From: Nitrincola lacisaponensis
Lineage (GTDB): Bacteria > Pseudomonadota > Gammaproteobacteria > Pseudomonadales > Balneatricaceae
Length of the DNA: 64,000 nt
Reading direction: 5' to 3'
Assembly (NCBI RefSeq): GCF_000691225.1
Contig: NZ_JMSZ01000032.1
Span: 310,001 to 374,000 of the forward strand
Position numbers and translations under genes: made by a program. The notes beneath the pieces were generated by a model, which searched no databases, was not told the DNA's origin, and was given only the letters and a program-made list of their open reading frames with translations. The first letter of the stretch is position 1. Each line of letters begins with the position of its first letter. This document shows positions 39,216 through 47,944 of this stretch, piece by piece.

Positions 39216-40636
39216 CGTTCACTCATCGCTTGTGAAGTGGCTCTTAGTACCGGTTTCATCAGATATTCCAGCACAGTTTTCTTGCCGGTCAGAATATCCA
39301 CCTGGGTTGTCATCCCTGGAATGATGGTCAGATCGTCGGCAAATCCAGACTCGTAAGTACGCAGACGAACCAGATAGTAGGTGTTGTCCCGTTCGTCGGT
39401 AATTGTGTCCGCACTGATGTGTTCCACTTCGGCATCCAGACCGCCGAAAATGGCGAAGTCGTAGGCCGTAAATTTGATCACTGCCTGCTGCCCAGGACGA
39501 ATAAAGGCAATATCCTTGGGCGGAATGCGGGCTTCGATAATCAGCTGGTCATCCAGCGGGATGATCTCCAGGACCTCGCGACCCGGCGTTACAACACCCC
39601 CCACCGTATTGGTGAACAGGCGTTGCACTGTGCCACGAACCGGTGCACGAATCTCGGTTTGCCGGACTAAGTCCTCCAGGCCTGACTCAGCCTGGGTCAG
39701 GGCATTCAGGCGTGCACGTGATTCGGAGAGTTGTGCATTCCAGCGATTACGTACGGTCAGCTCGACTTCACGAATCTTGTTACGTGCCTCTTCAATCGCG
39801 GCTTCACTGCGGCTGATTGAGGCATCTGCACGGTTCACTTCCCCGCGCGCATTGGACACTTCACGTTCCAGACGGATGATATCGACATCAGAAACAGCAC
39901 CTGATTGCAGCAGGGGGCGCGTCACTTGCAGTTCACGAGAGCTTAACGCCAGGCTGCTGGCATATTGTGAGCGTGCGGCACGTGCCTCGCGCAAATCCTG
40001 CTCACGTTGTTCCAGTTGACGACGGTAAATTGAGATCTGCTCATTCAGTTCTTCACGATTGGTAAAGAAGGTATTCCGCTCGTGGTTAACAATATCCGGG
40101 GCTTCGAGTACCAGATCTACCGGAAAGTCCGGCTCATCCAGGTTGCCAATCAAGGCCTGCAGGCGCGCGACTTCAGCTGTCAGTGATAAAAACTGGGCAC
40201 GACTCTCACGCAGGCTCGAAACTGCACGCGTCGGGTCAATCCGTAATAGCAGGTCACCCTGTTCAACAATTTGGCCTTCCCGGACCAAAATTTCTTCGAC
40301 AATCCCTCCATCAAGCGATTGTACGATCTGCAGTTGGCGAGAGGGGATCACACGGCCATCACCACGTGCCACTTCATCCAGTGGCGCATTCGCCGACCAG
40401 ACCAGCAAGGCGACTAATGCCAGGGCCATAATGTAGAGCAGGCGTCGTGCATGAACAGGCTCTTGCTGGATACGTCCCCATTCAGCATCGACCACCCAGT
40501 CTCTATCTGCGGGAGTTCCCAGCCAGCGGCCAAAAATACGATCCATGAGCGGTGCACCGCGATGTCCGACAGCCTGACTGATCTGTCCGACCCGGTCAAA
40601 GCCCTGTTGTTCCAGTGTGGGTTTATCGGTCGTCAT
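39212..40636 (-). CDS. lapC: Type I secretion membrane fusion protein (LapC)
   Basis: HlyD-family adaptor linking the inner-membrane ABC transporter to the outer-membrane channel. The 474-residue product has one transmembrane helix near residue 70, a lipoyl-like half (GDGRVIPSRQLQIVQSLDGG), long coiled coils (residues 150-330) and the C-terminal HlyD signature (IPGMTTQVDILTGKKTVLEYL). Overlaps lapB by 1 nt (TGATG) and the LuxR gene by 4 nt. Confidence 0.92.
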   Translation of the reverse strand: MTTDKPTLEQQGFDRVGQISQAVGHRGAPLMDRIFGRWLGTPADRDWVVDAEWGRIQQEPVHARRLLYIMALALVALLVWSANAPLDEVARGDGRVIPSRQLQIVQSLDGGIVEEILVREGQIVEQGDLLLRIDPTRAVSSLRESRAQFLSLTAEVARLQALIGNLDEPDFPVDLVLEAPDIVNHERNTFFTNREELNEQISIYRRQLEQREQDLREARAARSQYASSLALSSRELQVTRPLLQSGAVSDVDIIRLEREVSNARGEVNRADASISRSEAAIEEARNKIREVELTVRNRWNAQLSESRARLNALTQAESGLEDLVRQTEIRAPVRGTVQRLFTNTVGGVVTPGREVLEIIPLDDQLIIEARIPPKDIAFIRPGQQAVIKFTAYDFAIFGGLDAEVEHISADTITDERDNTYYLVRLRTYESGFADDLTIIPGMTTQVDILTGKKTVLEYLMKPVLRATSQAMSER

Positions 40637-42771
40637 CAGTTGGCACTCCCGACACGACCCTGTTTCAGGGCTTCCATGACTTCAGCTTTCGGACCATCCG
40701 CAACGATTTTACCCGCATCAACGACAATAATGCGGTCAGCCAGAGTTAACAGAGAACTGCGATGGGTGACCACCAGCAGTGTTTTACCTCTGGAATAGCG
40801 CGACAGATTCTGCTTGAAAGTCTCTTCACTGGTGTGATCGAGTGAACCGGTGGGCTCATCCATCAGCAGAATCGGTGGGTCATTAACCAGTGCACGGGCA
40901 ATCGCGACCGATTGTCGCTGGCCACCGGAAAGCAGTTGTCCGCGTTCACCTACCTGCATATCAAAACCGGCAGGATGCGAATTAATAAAGGGGGCCAGAC
41001 CGCTGAGTGTTGCGGCACGCAGAATCTGTTGATCCTCGGCTCTGGGGCAGGCTGTAATAATATTATCCTTCAGCGTACCGAAAAACATCGATACATCCTG
41101 AGGTACATAACCGATCTGACGACGCAGTTCAGAAGGATCAATCTGACGCAGGTCCACACCATCCATCAGAATGGCACCACTTTCAGGCTCATAGAGGCCC
41201 AGAATCAGCTTTTCCAGGGTGGTCTTGCCCGAGCCGTTACGTCCCAGAATGGCGACATGCTCTCCGGCACGTATCTTGAAGCTCATATCCGTGATCGCCA
41301 GACGTTCATCATCCGGGTAGCGGAAGTTAACCCGCTTGAATTCGATTTCACCACGCAGGGCGGGGCGGCTGATCCAGTTTTTATTCTCGGGACGCTCAAC
41401 CGGGCGTTCCATAATCTCGTTCAATGATTGCATCGCCGTCGCTGAATGATGGTATTGTGCCAGCAGTCCGGCGGCCTGACTGATGGGAGCCATGGCGCGG
41501 GAAGACAGCAGGTAAGCCGCAATCAGACCACCCTGGGTCAGGTTGCCTTCAATGATCATATACACACCGATAATAATAATCGCGACGGCGACGGTATGTT
41601 GGGTCCATTGGGCACCATTGGTAATCGATGCGGAAATCAGCCGCATCTGTGCCGCTGTCCGGGTCAGAAAAATAGTGGTTTTTTCCCAGATAGTCTGAAT
41701 ACGGCTTTCGGCACCAAAGCTTTTCAGCGTTTCCAGATTTGACAGGCTTTCAATCAGAGTCGAGTTACGCATCGCACCGGCACGCATCGAGGTTTCCGAC
41801 AGGCTATGCATTTTCGCTTGCGCGCTGAGCGCATAAATCAGTACCAGTAAGGCACCGGCAATAATTGGCAGCACCAGGGGCCAGCCAATAATGGCAATGA
41901 CAGTAGCAAACAGCAGCACAAACGGCAGGTCGACCAGGGCTACAACAGTCAGAGAGCCTATAAAACTGCGGACCGACTCAAACGATTGAATATTAGCGGC
42001 GAAGGAGCCTGCGGAGGCCGGGCGGTTAATCATTTTCATGCCCAGTACCCGTTCCATAATGGCGGATGACAGTTTGACATCGGCACGGCTGGCACCCAGA
42101 TCAACGAACCAGCTACGCATCAGTCTCAGAATCAGGTCTGCTGACAGAACGATAAAAACACCAGCAGCCAATACCCAGAGGGTATCTGTGGCATGATTGG
42201 GGACCACACGGTCATACACGTTCATAACGAACAAGGGCATGGCCACTGCAAAGCAGTTGATCATCACAGCAGCCAGGAGTACATCCCGGTAGAGTCGGCG
42301 GTTCTCGGCAATAACGCCCCAGAACCAATGACGATCTCGTACTTTTTTGATTTCCGGCGCACGGCTGTCAAAACGAAACTCCGGGCGGGCGTAGATGACC
42401 TGTCCGGTATATTTCGACTGAATTTCACTCAGAGGTAAAGCGACAACAGTTTCACTGAGTTCCGGATAGATCACTTCAGCTGTTTGCTGTTCGTGATCAA
42501 TCCGGTTCAGCACACAGGCCTTATCATCTTTGAGAATCAGGATGGCGGGCAGCAGATTTTCGTTCAACTGCTCCAGAGGACTTTGGCTGATGCGGCTTGC
42601 AAGGCCTGCCCGCTTGGCTGCACGGTGAAACACTGAAGGGGTAAGTGTTCCGTTCACCAGGGGCAGGCCAGCAATTGCTGTTTCTGCGGAAACCGGTGAG
42701 TCATGAAACCGGGAAATAATCAGTAGACAGCCCAGTAACGCACCACCAGGGGTTTCACTAAAGACAGACAT
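40636..42771 (-). CDS. lapB: Type I secretion ABC permease/ATPase (LapB)
   Basis: Exports the adhesin from the cytosol. The product of about 711 residues has an N-terminal peptidase C39-like domain without the catalytic cysteine, six transmembrane segments and an ATPase with Walker A (LGRNGSGKTTLEKL), signature LSGGQRQSVAIARAL and Walker B LLMDEPTGSLD. Loss of the cysteine is normal for RTX/Lap exporters, which do not cut a leader. I chose ATG 42771; a TTG at 42783 also has a Shine-Dalgarno. Confidence 0.93.
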   Translation of the reverse strand: MSVFSETPGGALLGCLLIISRFHDSPVSAETAIAGLPLVNGTLTPSVFHRAAKRAGLASRISQSPLEQLNENLLPAILILKDDKACVLNRIDHEQQTAEVIYPELSETVVALPLSEIQSKYTGQVIYARPEFRFDSRAPEIKKVRDRHWFWGVIAENRRLYRDVLLAAVMINCFAVAMPLFVMNVYDRVVPNHATDTLWVLAAGVFIVLSADLILRLMRSWFVDLGASRADVKLSSAIMERVLGMKMINRPASAGSFAANIQSFESVRSFIGSLTVVALVDLPFVLLFATVIAIIGWPLVLPIIAGALLVLIYALSAQAKMHSLSETSMRAGAMRNSTLIESLSNLETLKSFGAESRIQTIWEKTTIFLTRTAAQMRLISASITNGAQWTQHTVAVAIIIIGVYMIIEGNLTQGGLIAAYLLSSRAMAPISQAAGLLAQYHHSATAMQSLNEIMERPVERPENKNWISRPALRGEIEFKRVNFRYPDDERLAITDMSFKIRAGEHVAILGRNGSGKTTLEKLILGLYEPESGAILMDGVDLRQIDPSELRRQIGYVPQDVSMFFGTLKDNIITACPRAEDQQILRAATLSGLAPFINSHPAGFDMQVGERGQLLSGGQRQSVAIARALVNDPPILLMDEPTGSLDHTSEETFKQNLSRYSRGKTLLVVTHRSSLLTLADRIIVVDAGKIVADGPKAEVMEALKQGRVGSAN

Positions 42772-42854
42772 ACAGCGTTCCAACGACCTCAGGCATGTGT
42801 AAGGCGGACCTGATGGTTCAGGTCCGCAGGGGTAACGCGTTTAACTCCGTGTAC

Positions 42855-44282
42855 TCAGCGCAGCAAGCGACTCTGTGCAATGCTGCTGTTTACATCCAGA
42901 TCAGGGCAGGCAGAGTCTGCATCGACCGGGAAGGTTTCGGCACCCAGATCAGCCAGGCTTGGCAAACCGGCACGTACAACATCCAGCGCAGGCAGCAGTT
43001 CACCCATCAGTGTCAGCGCACGAGCGGCTGCAATGCTGCGATCATAGAGTGCGTTGGTGTAGGCGCGGCTGGCCTGGAAGTACTCGTTTTCGGAGTCCAG
43101 AACATCCAGCAGCGTACGCTGACCTATATCAAACTGATCCTTATAGGCGGTACGCACCCGATCAGAAGAAATGCGGTGCTGGTTCAAAGCAGGTAGCTGC
43201 TCGTCGAGTTTACGTACATCGTTGATGGCAATCTGCAGGGTCTGACGCAGGTCAACACAGGCCTTGTCACGCTGGTTTTTGGCAATGTTGACTTCTTCGT
43301 AAGCGCGCTGCAAAGAGGCCTGATCACGACCACCGTTGTACAGGTTATAGCGGAATTCCAGTGCGATACGACCATCGTTACGACGGTTATCAAAGCCCTG
43401 ATCATCATATTCCTGGGTACGGTAGCGCGCAGTCAGGTTCAAGCGTGGACGGAACTCGGAACGAGCTGTGTTGACGGCTGATTCCTGTGCATGGATATTT
43501 CGGATTGCCGCATGGAAAGCCGGATTACCCTGATACGCCAGGCGCAATGCTTCACGCACATCGGCAGGCAGGTTGCTGTCATTCAGGCTGACAGGTGCCA
43601 TGTTATCGGCGGGCAGCTCGCCTACAATACGCAGGTAACGTGCACTGACATCATGCAGGTTAGACAGCTCTGTCAGCAGGTTGGCTTCTGCCAAAGACAG
43701 ACGGCCAGATATCTGTTCCAGATCGGCACGACGTGCAACACCCGCACGGGCACTTTCTTCAATCTGGTTGAAAACCTGAATGTGCTCTTCAAAGTTTTCT
43801 TCTGCCAGTGCCACCAGCTCACGATAACGCATCACATCTTCGTAAGCATTCATCGCTTGCAGAGCGGTATTCTCGACATCATCCAGCAGTTCGAAATAAC
43901 GCACCAGCTGAGCGCTCTGGAAACGCTCCACTTCACTGCGGGTACGCATGCCGTCATACAGCATTTGTGTCAGGCTTAACTCAGCTGCTGCACCGGAAAA
44001 GTTACGTTTTCCATCGTAGTTTTTCCAGTCGCGATGCTCATGACCATAGCCTGCTGTAAAATCAACGATAGGGCGGTATCCACCGCGCGCAAATTCAGTG
44101 TCATGGCCGGATGCCAGAAATGCATGCCAGCTGGCTTGAACTTCGGGGTTGGTTTCGATGGCCTTACGAGCGATATCAGCAATGGTGGTGCTGGACATCT
44201 GTGCGTAAGCCGTTGCAGAAATCAGGCAGCTACTGGCGACCAAACACGCCAGTAACTTGCGCGGAGCATTAATTATTTTCAT
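42855..44282 (-). CDS. lapE: Outer-membrane channel of the Lap secretion system (TolC-like)
   Basis: Outer-membrane trimer that completes the type I secretion path. The product (about 475 residues) has a signal peptide ending at SATAYA and the repeated TolC helical hairpins, with motifs LSLTQMLYDGMRT, LNLTARYRTQEYD and QRTLLDVLDSENEYFQA. TolC family features are clear; the pairing with lapBC gives the LapE name. An ATG at 44306 would add eight residues. Confidence 0.9.
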   Translation of the reverse strand: MKIINAPRKLLACLVASSCLISATAYAQMSSTTIADIARKAIETNPEVQASWHAFLASGHDTEFARGGYRPIVDFTAGYGHEHRDWKNYDGKRNFSGAAAELSLTQMLYDGMRTRSEVERFQSAQLVRYFELLDDVENTALQAMNAYEDVMRYRELVALAEENFEEHIQVFNQIEESARAGVARRADLEQISGRLSLAEANLLTELSNLHDVSARYLRIVGELPADNMAPVSLNDSNLPADVREALRLAYQGNPAFHAAIRNIHAQESAVNTARSEFRPRLNLTARYRTQEYDDQGFDNRRNDGRIALEFRYNLYNGGRDQASLQRAYEEVNIAKNQRDKACVDLRQTLQIAINDVRKLDEQLPALNQHRISSDRVRTAYKDQFDIGQRTLLDVLDSENEYFQASRAYTNALYDRSIAAARALTLMGELLPALDVVRAGLPSLADLGAETFPVDADSACPDLDVNSSIAQSRLLR

Positions 44283-44392
44283 TCCCTTCACCCATGGATA
44301 AATCATTAATCATGATTGGCTGTGATCTAGGTTAACACCCTAACGTAAGCAAAGAGTAATCAGCTCAATAATTTGCTTATCTCTGCAATAAC

Positions 44393-47300
44393 TTATAGGT
44401 CCTGAAGCAGTTTCTGTAAAGTCTGTAATAAAAACTCATGCTCACGCCCGGTTAATTGCTCCAGTGTCTGCTGCACAAGTCTGTGTGCTTCAGCTGACAA
44501 GCCTGAACGAATCAGGGCTTCAGTGCCCAGCAAAGCAGCCATCGGTAGACCGTCAGCATAGGTGCTTTTGATGCCGCCGATCAGCCAGTCGATCTGTTCC
44601 GCCTGTACAGGTGATGCGGTGGAAGCATTCAGGCTTAACAGTAATAACTCCGAAGCACAGAGCCACAAATGATGCTGCAGGCTGATTGCAATCTGATGAC
44701 ACTGCTGCGCCAGGCTGAGAGCCTGCTCTGGTTTGCCGCAGCGAGCCAGTGTAGAGGCTGCGAAAAACAGCTGATAACAGTGGCTGCTGTCTGATAGTGA
44801 AGCAGCGGGGAGGGCTAATAATGTTTTGATTATAGTGAGTGCTTCATCTGGTTGATCATCAAAGCACCAGGCCCAGCAGAGAAAGCCAAGTGTCAGAACA
44901 GCCGGGTTGTCATGGCTGTAACTGTTCAGCTCATCAGAGTTGGCCTGATTTACCAGTGCCAGGGCTTGTTCTGCGTGTGCGCGGCTTTGACTGAAGCGAC
45001 CCTGCCAGAAATGGCTGTTTGCCAGTGCCCAGTGCGCCAGTGTCAGTTGTGCCGGGGTTTGCGCGTAATCATATAAAAGGTTGGCAGACTGTAGCCGTGA
45101 GTGCTGGCCGTCCATTGAGCCAATGCCTAGAAACAGCAAATAAATAGAGCGGAAGTAGGTCTCTTTATCCATGAGTTGTTTTGCGAGTTGTGAGGCTTCA
45201 GAGGCAGCTTTGAATGCGTAACGGTCTCCATAACCAAAGGCCATGATGCGTGCGTGGGCCAGGTCATTCAATAAGGTTATACGTTGTTCCAGGGGGTAGC
45301 CCACGGATGTGTCCAGTTTCAGCGTCTCACCCAGGCAGTGGGCTGCCTCCGTATAACGCTTCTGTGCCAATGCCTGTTGTGCGCATACGAGATAGGTATC
45401 TGCAGCCTTTTCCAGCTCGCCTGCCGCTCGCCAATGGTAAGCCAGGCGCGCCTGGTTTTGCCGCTTGTTTTGCAGCGCCAGTGCCAGTGTTTTGTGAACA
45501 TAGCGCCGTCGACTGGGCGGGTTCAGTGATGCCATGACGTGTTGCAGAACGGGTGGGCCCTGCAGCAGAGGTGGTTGATCATCATCAGGCCAGCAGAGTG
45601 CGCGCTTGAGGGCTTCATCACGTTGTTCACCAAGCTGGTCAATACTATGGCAAAAATGCTGCTGTACCTGAGCCGGTATCTGTTCTTCTGATACTTGGTG
45701 AGCCATCGCTTTTAACAGATAGGGATTATGCTCTGTGAGGGTCAGCAGTCGCTGAATTTCATCGGGCGAACGCCAGATGCCTCGATCCCGACTGAAAAAA
45801 TTCAGTAGCTGTATGGCAGATTCCGTGCTGATGGCCGGTAGCGTCATGTGCTGCCACTCCAGGTGTCGAGCGGCTTCTGGCAGTTGCCTGGCAGTCATTA
45901 ATAGCAGTACCGGGCAGGGGGTGAGGCTGGGTAAAAGTTCGATCAGTTTCAATGTTGCCGGATCGATCCAGTGACCATCTTCTACCCAAAGCAGCAGGCA
46001 GGGTGTATGCATGGGCTGTAACAGTGATGCAATGACGCCGAATGCCTGACGTATAGACTGCTCAGAGGGTGGTGTATTGCGTGTCACCAGGTCAATTAAC
46101 AAGGGTTGGGCTGCCAGCTTGTCCCAGCCGTGACGATACAGGCGCTCACGCAACGTATCCGGCTTGATGACTTCATCCGCCTGTAACCCCAGTAGTTGGC
46201 GTAAGCAACTGATCAGTGGAAAAAATGGATGTTGCTTACGGTCCGGATAGCAGCGCAGTTTAAACACCCTGCCACCGCTCAGGCGCTGCTGTTTAAGCCA
46301 CTGAGTGGCCTGTACTGATTTGCCGCTGCCAGCGGGTCCTGTCAGGCTGATCAGCACAGGTGTCAGCCGTTCCAGTGCCTGATTACGTAATTGGGTCAGG
46401 TCATCATAGAGGGCGCGCATTTCAGGAAGGGGGGCAGCGGGCATCTCGGCAATCCAGGTAGGCTCGTCCTCCAGCAGGTAGGCTGCAGACAGGCTGCCAT
46501 CATTACGTCGCCTGCGCTCGGTCATTTTGCGGGCCTGAACCTTTCGTTCCAGCAGTGTATAGCAAGGTTCGCTGAGCAAAATCTGACTATCACTGGCGCT
46601 CTGGCACAACAGGCTGGTTTCTTCAGTCACATCGCCTAACAGGTCAGGTAAGTCGGCGTTCTGAGAAGACAGCAGCAGCCCGCTGTGAATGCCGGCCCGA
46701 AGATCAATTTCAGGATGTGTTCGCGCATAGTGCATCAGGCGAATCGTACTGCGAACCGCCATCCAGGCGTTGTCTTCCAGTGCCTGGGGCCAGCCGAAAT
46801 AGAAGAAGGCACCACGTCCTGCGCTGTTTAGATGAAATGCACCGATTTCGTCACACAAAAGCTTGCGGGAGTAATGGTCTGCATCAAAGAGTTTCTGGGC
46901 TGCAGCCTCTGGATCAGGCAGGTTGCAACGCCATTGCAGGTGTACCACCACAACCGGAGAAATTTTCTCAACGGCAGGAAACTGGTCAGGCTGAACCGGG
47001 CGTTGGATCTGTTCATTTAACTGCTGTGCCAGTTGGTTATAGAGCGTCAGTGAGGCATTATCGGGTAAGACTCCCAGTTCGCGCTCCATGCGTTGAGCGA
47101 AATTTTCGAACAGTCGCAGTGCCAATCGTGATTGACCATGGTCATTGCATAACCGCATCGCTTCGCGCAACAGTGATTCATTGTCAGGATCGATTTGCAG
47201 TAGTTTTTGTACATAGCTAATAACCAGGCCCGACTGCCGGTCTGTTTGAGCTTGAGCCAGTAGTGTATTCAGCAGGCGAACCTGGCAGCTACGGAAAAAC

Positions 47301-47755
47301 GCACGTTTATCTGCCAGCCAGCTTTCAAACTCTTCACAATCCGGCAAACTATAGCCTGCCATGAATTCCCCGGTGAGCAGGCTGTCTTCATGAAAAGGCG
47401 CTTCCTGCTGCTGCAGGGTTTGCAGGTCGAAAATATCCAGCTGCAATAAAGGATGATCATGTAACGCTATAAAGTGACGGCTGACTTGCAGTGCATTGTG
47501 GAAAGGATGGTCATTAAAGAGTTTCGACAGAATGGAGAGTACCTGCCTCAGGTTTACACGCGCGGAGGACTCATCCAGATCAGGCCAGAACAGACTGGCA
47601 ATATAAACCCGCGAATGATTTCTATTGCGTTCGGCAGACAAAAATCCCAGTAAACCCAAAGCCTTACGGTAGCGCAGTTGTAAAGCTATATCACCACCTG
47701 TGCTTTTCAGCATCGGTGTATCGAGTAAACAAAGTCGACTGACCTGTGTGTTCAA
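44393..47755 (-). CDS. Very large SARP-type regulator with degenerate cyclase-homology and AAA domains
   Basis: A 1120-residue one-component regulator. Domains in order: winged-helix DNA-binding region (residues 1-95, RYRKALGLLGFLSAE), BTAD helical domain (about 95-245), a class III cyclase-homology region (about 265-430) without the metal-binding aspartate, an AAA/NACHT-type ATPase with Walker A LTGPAGSGKSVQA and Walker B LLLWVEDGHW, then TPR-like repeats (about 780-1100). It starts at TTG with GGAG 7 nt upstream. It lies between the lap secretion operon and the divergent adhesin gene, so it is a candidate regulator of them. The signal it senses is unknown. Confidence 0.8.
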   Translation of the reverse strand: MNTQVSRLCLLDTPMLKSTGGDIALQLRYRKALGLLGFLSAERNRNHSRVYIASLFWPDLDESSARVNLRQVLSILSKLFNDHPFHNALQVSRHFIALHDHPLLQLDIFDLQTLQQQEAPFHEDSLLTGEFMAGYSLPDCEEFESWLADKRAFFRSCQVRLLNTLLAQAQTDRQSGLVISYVQKLLQIDPDNESLLREAMRLCNDHGQSRLALRLFENFAQRMERELGVLPDNASLTLYNQLAQQLNEQIQRPVQPDQFPAVEKISPVVVVHLQWRCNLPDPEAAAQKLFDADHYSRKLLCDEIGAFHLNSAGRGAFFYFGWPQALEDNAWMAVRSTIRLMHYARTHPEIDLRAGIHSGLLLSSQNADLPDLLGDVTEETSLLCQSASDSQILLSEPCYTLLERKVQARKMTERRRRNDGSLSAAYLLEDEPTWIAEMPAAPLPEMRALYDDLTQLRNQALERLTPVLISLTGPAGSGKSVQATQWLKQQRLSGGRVFKLRCYPDRKQHPFFPLISCLRQLLGLQADEVIKPDTLRERLYRHGWDKLAAQPLLIDLVTRNTPPSEQSIRQAFGVIASLLQPMHTPCLLLWVEDGHWIDPATLKLIELLPSLTPCPVLLLMTARQLPEAARHLEWQHMTLPAISTESAIQLLNFFSRDRGIWRSPDEIQRLLTLTEHNPYLLKAMAHQVSEEQIPAQVQQHFCHSIDQLGEQRDEALKRALCWPDDDQPPLLQGPPVLQHVMASLNPPSRRRYVHKTLALALQNKRQNQARLAYHWRAAGELEKAADTYLVCAQQALAQKRYTEAAHCLGETLKLDTSVGYPLEQRITLLNDLAHARIMAFGYGDRYAFKAASEASQLAKQLMDKETYFRSIYLLFLGIGSMDGQHSRLQSANLLYDYAQTPAQLTLAHWALANSHFWQGRFSQSRAHAEQALALVNQANSDELNSYSHDNPAVLTLGFLCWAWCFDDQPDEALTIIKTLLALPAASLSDSSHCYQLFFAASTLARCGKPEQALSLAQQCHQIAISLQHHLWLCASELLLLSLNASTASPVQAEQIDWLIGGIKSTYADGLPMAALLGTEALIRSGLSAEAHRLVQQTLEQLTGREHEFLLQTLQKLLQDL

Positions 47756-47868
47756 AGTGTATCTCCATGCAGGTGTCCGCAGCCCAAAAGTGTAATAACC
47801 CTATCTGTACTACGGTCCAATAGTCTTGCCGTGCCAGACACTTATAATGCCACGCATAACCGAACAAA

Positions 47869-47882
47869 TGTACATGTGTAGA
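47869..47882. promoter_or_regulatory. TGTAC-N4-GTACA-like site before the adhesin gene
   Basis: TGTACATGTGTAGA matches the palindrome found at the VPLPA promoters except for one base in the right arm. It lies inside a longer imperfect palindrome from CGAACA (47861-47866) to TGTTCG (47885-47890). A TATAAT at 47843-47848 lies upstream of it, so the site could be downstream of the start, unlike the VPLPA cases. Confidence 0.4.
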
Positions 47883-47944
47883 TCTGTTCGAGAGCTAACC
47901 TTGCTGGTTAAGCAGTACAGTCCGAAATATTTAAGGATACTGAA

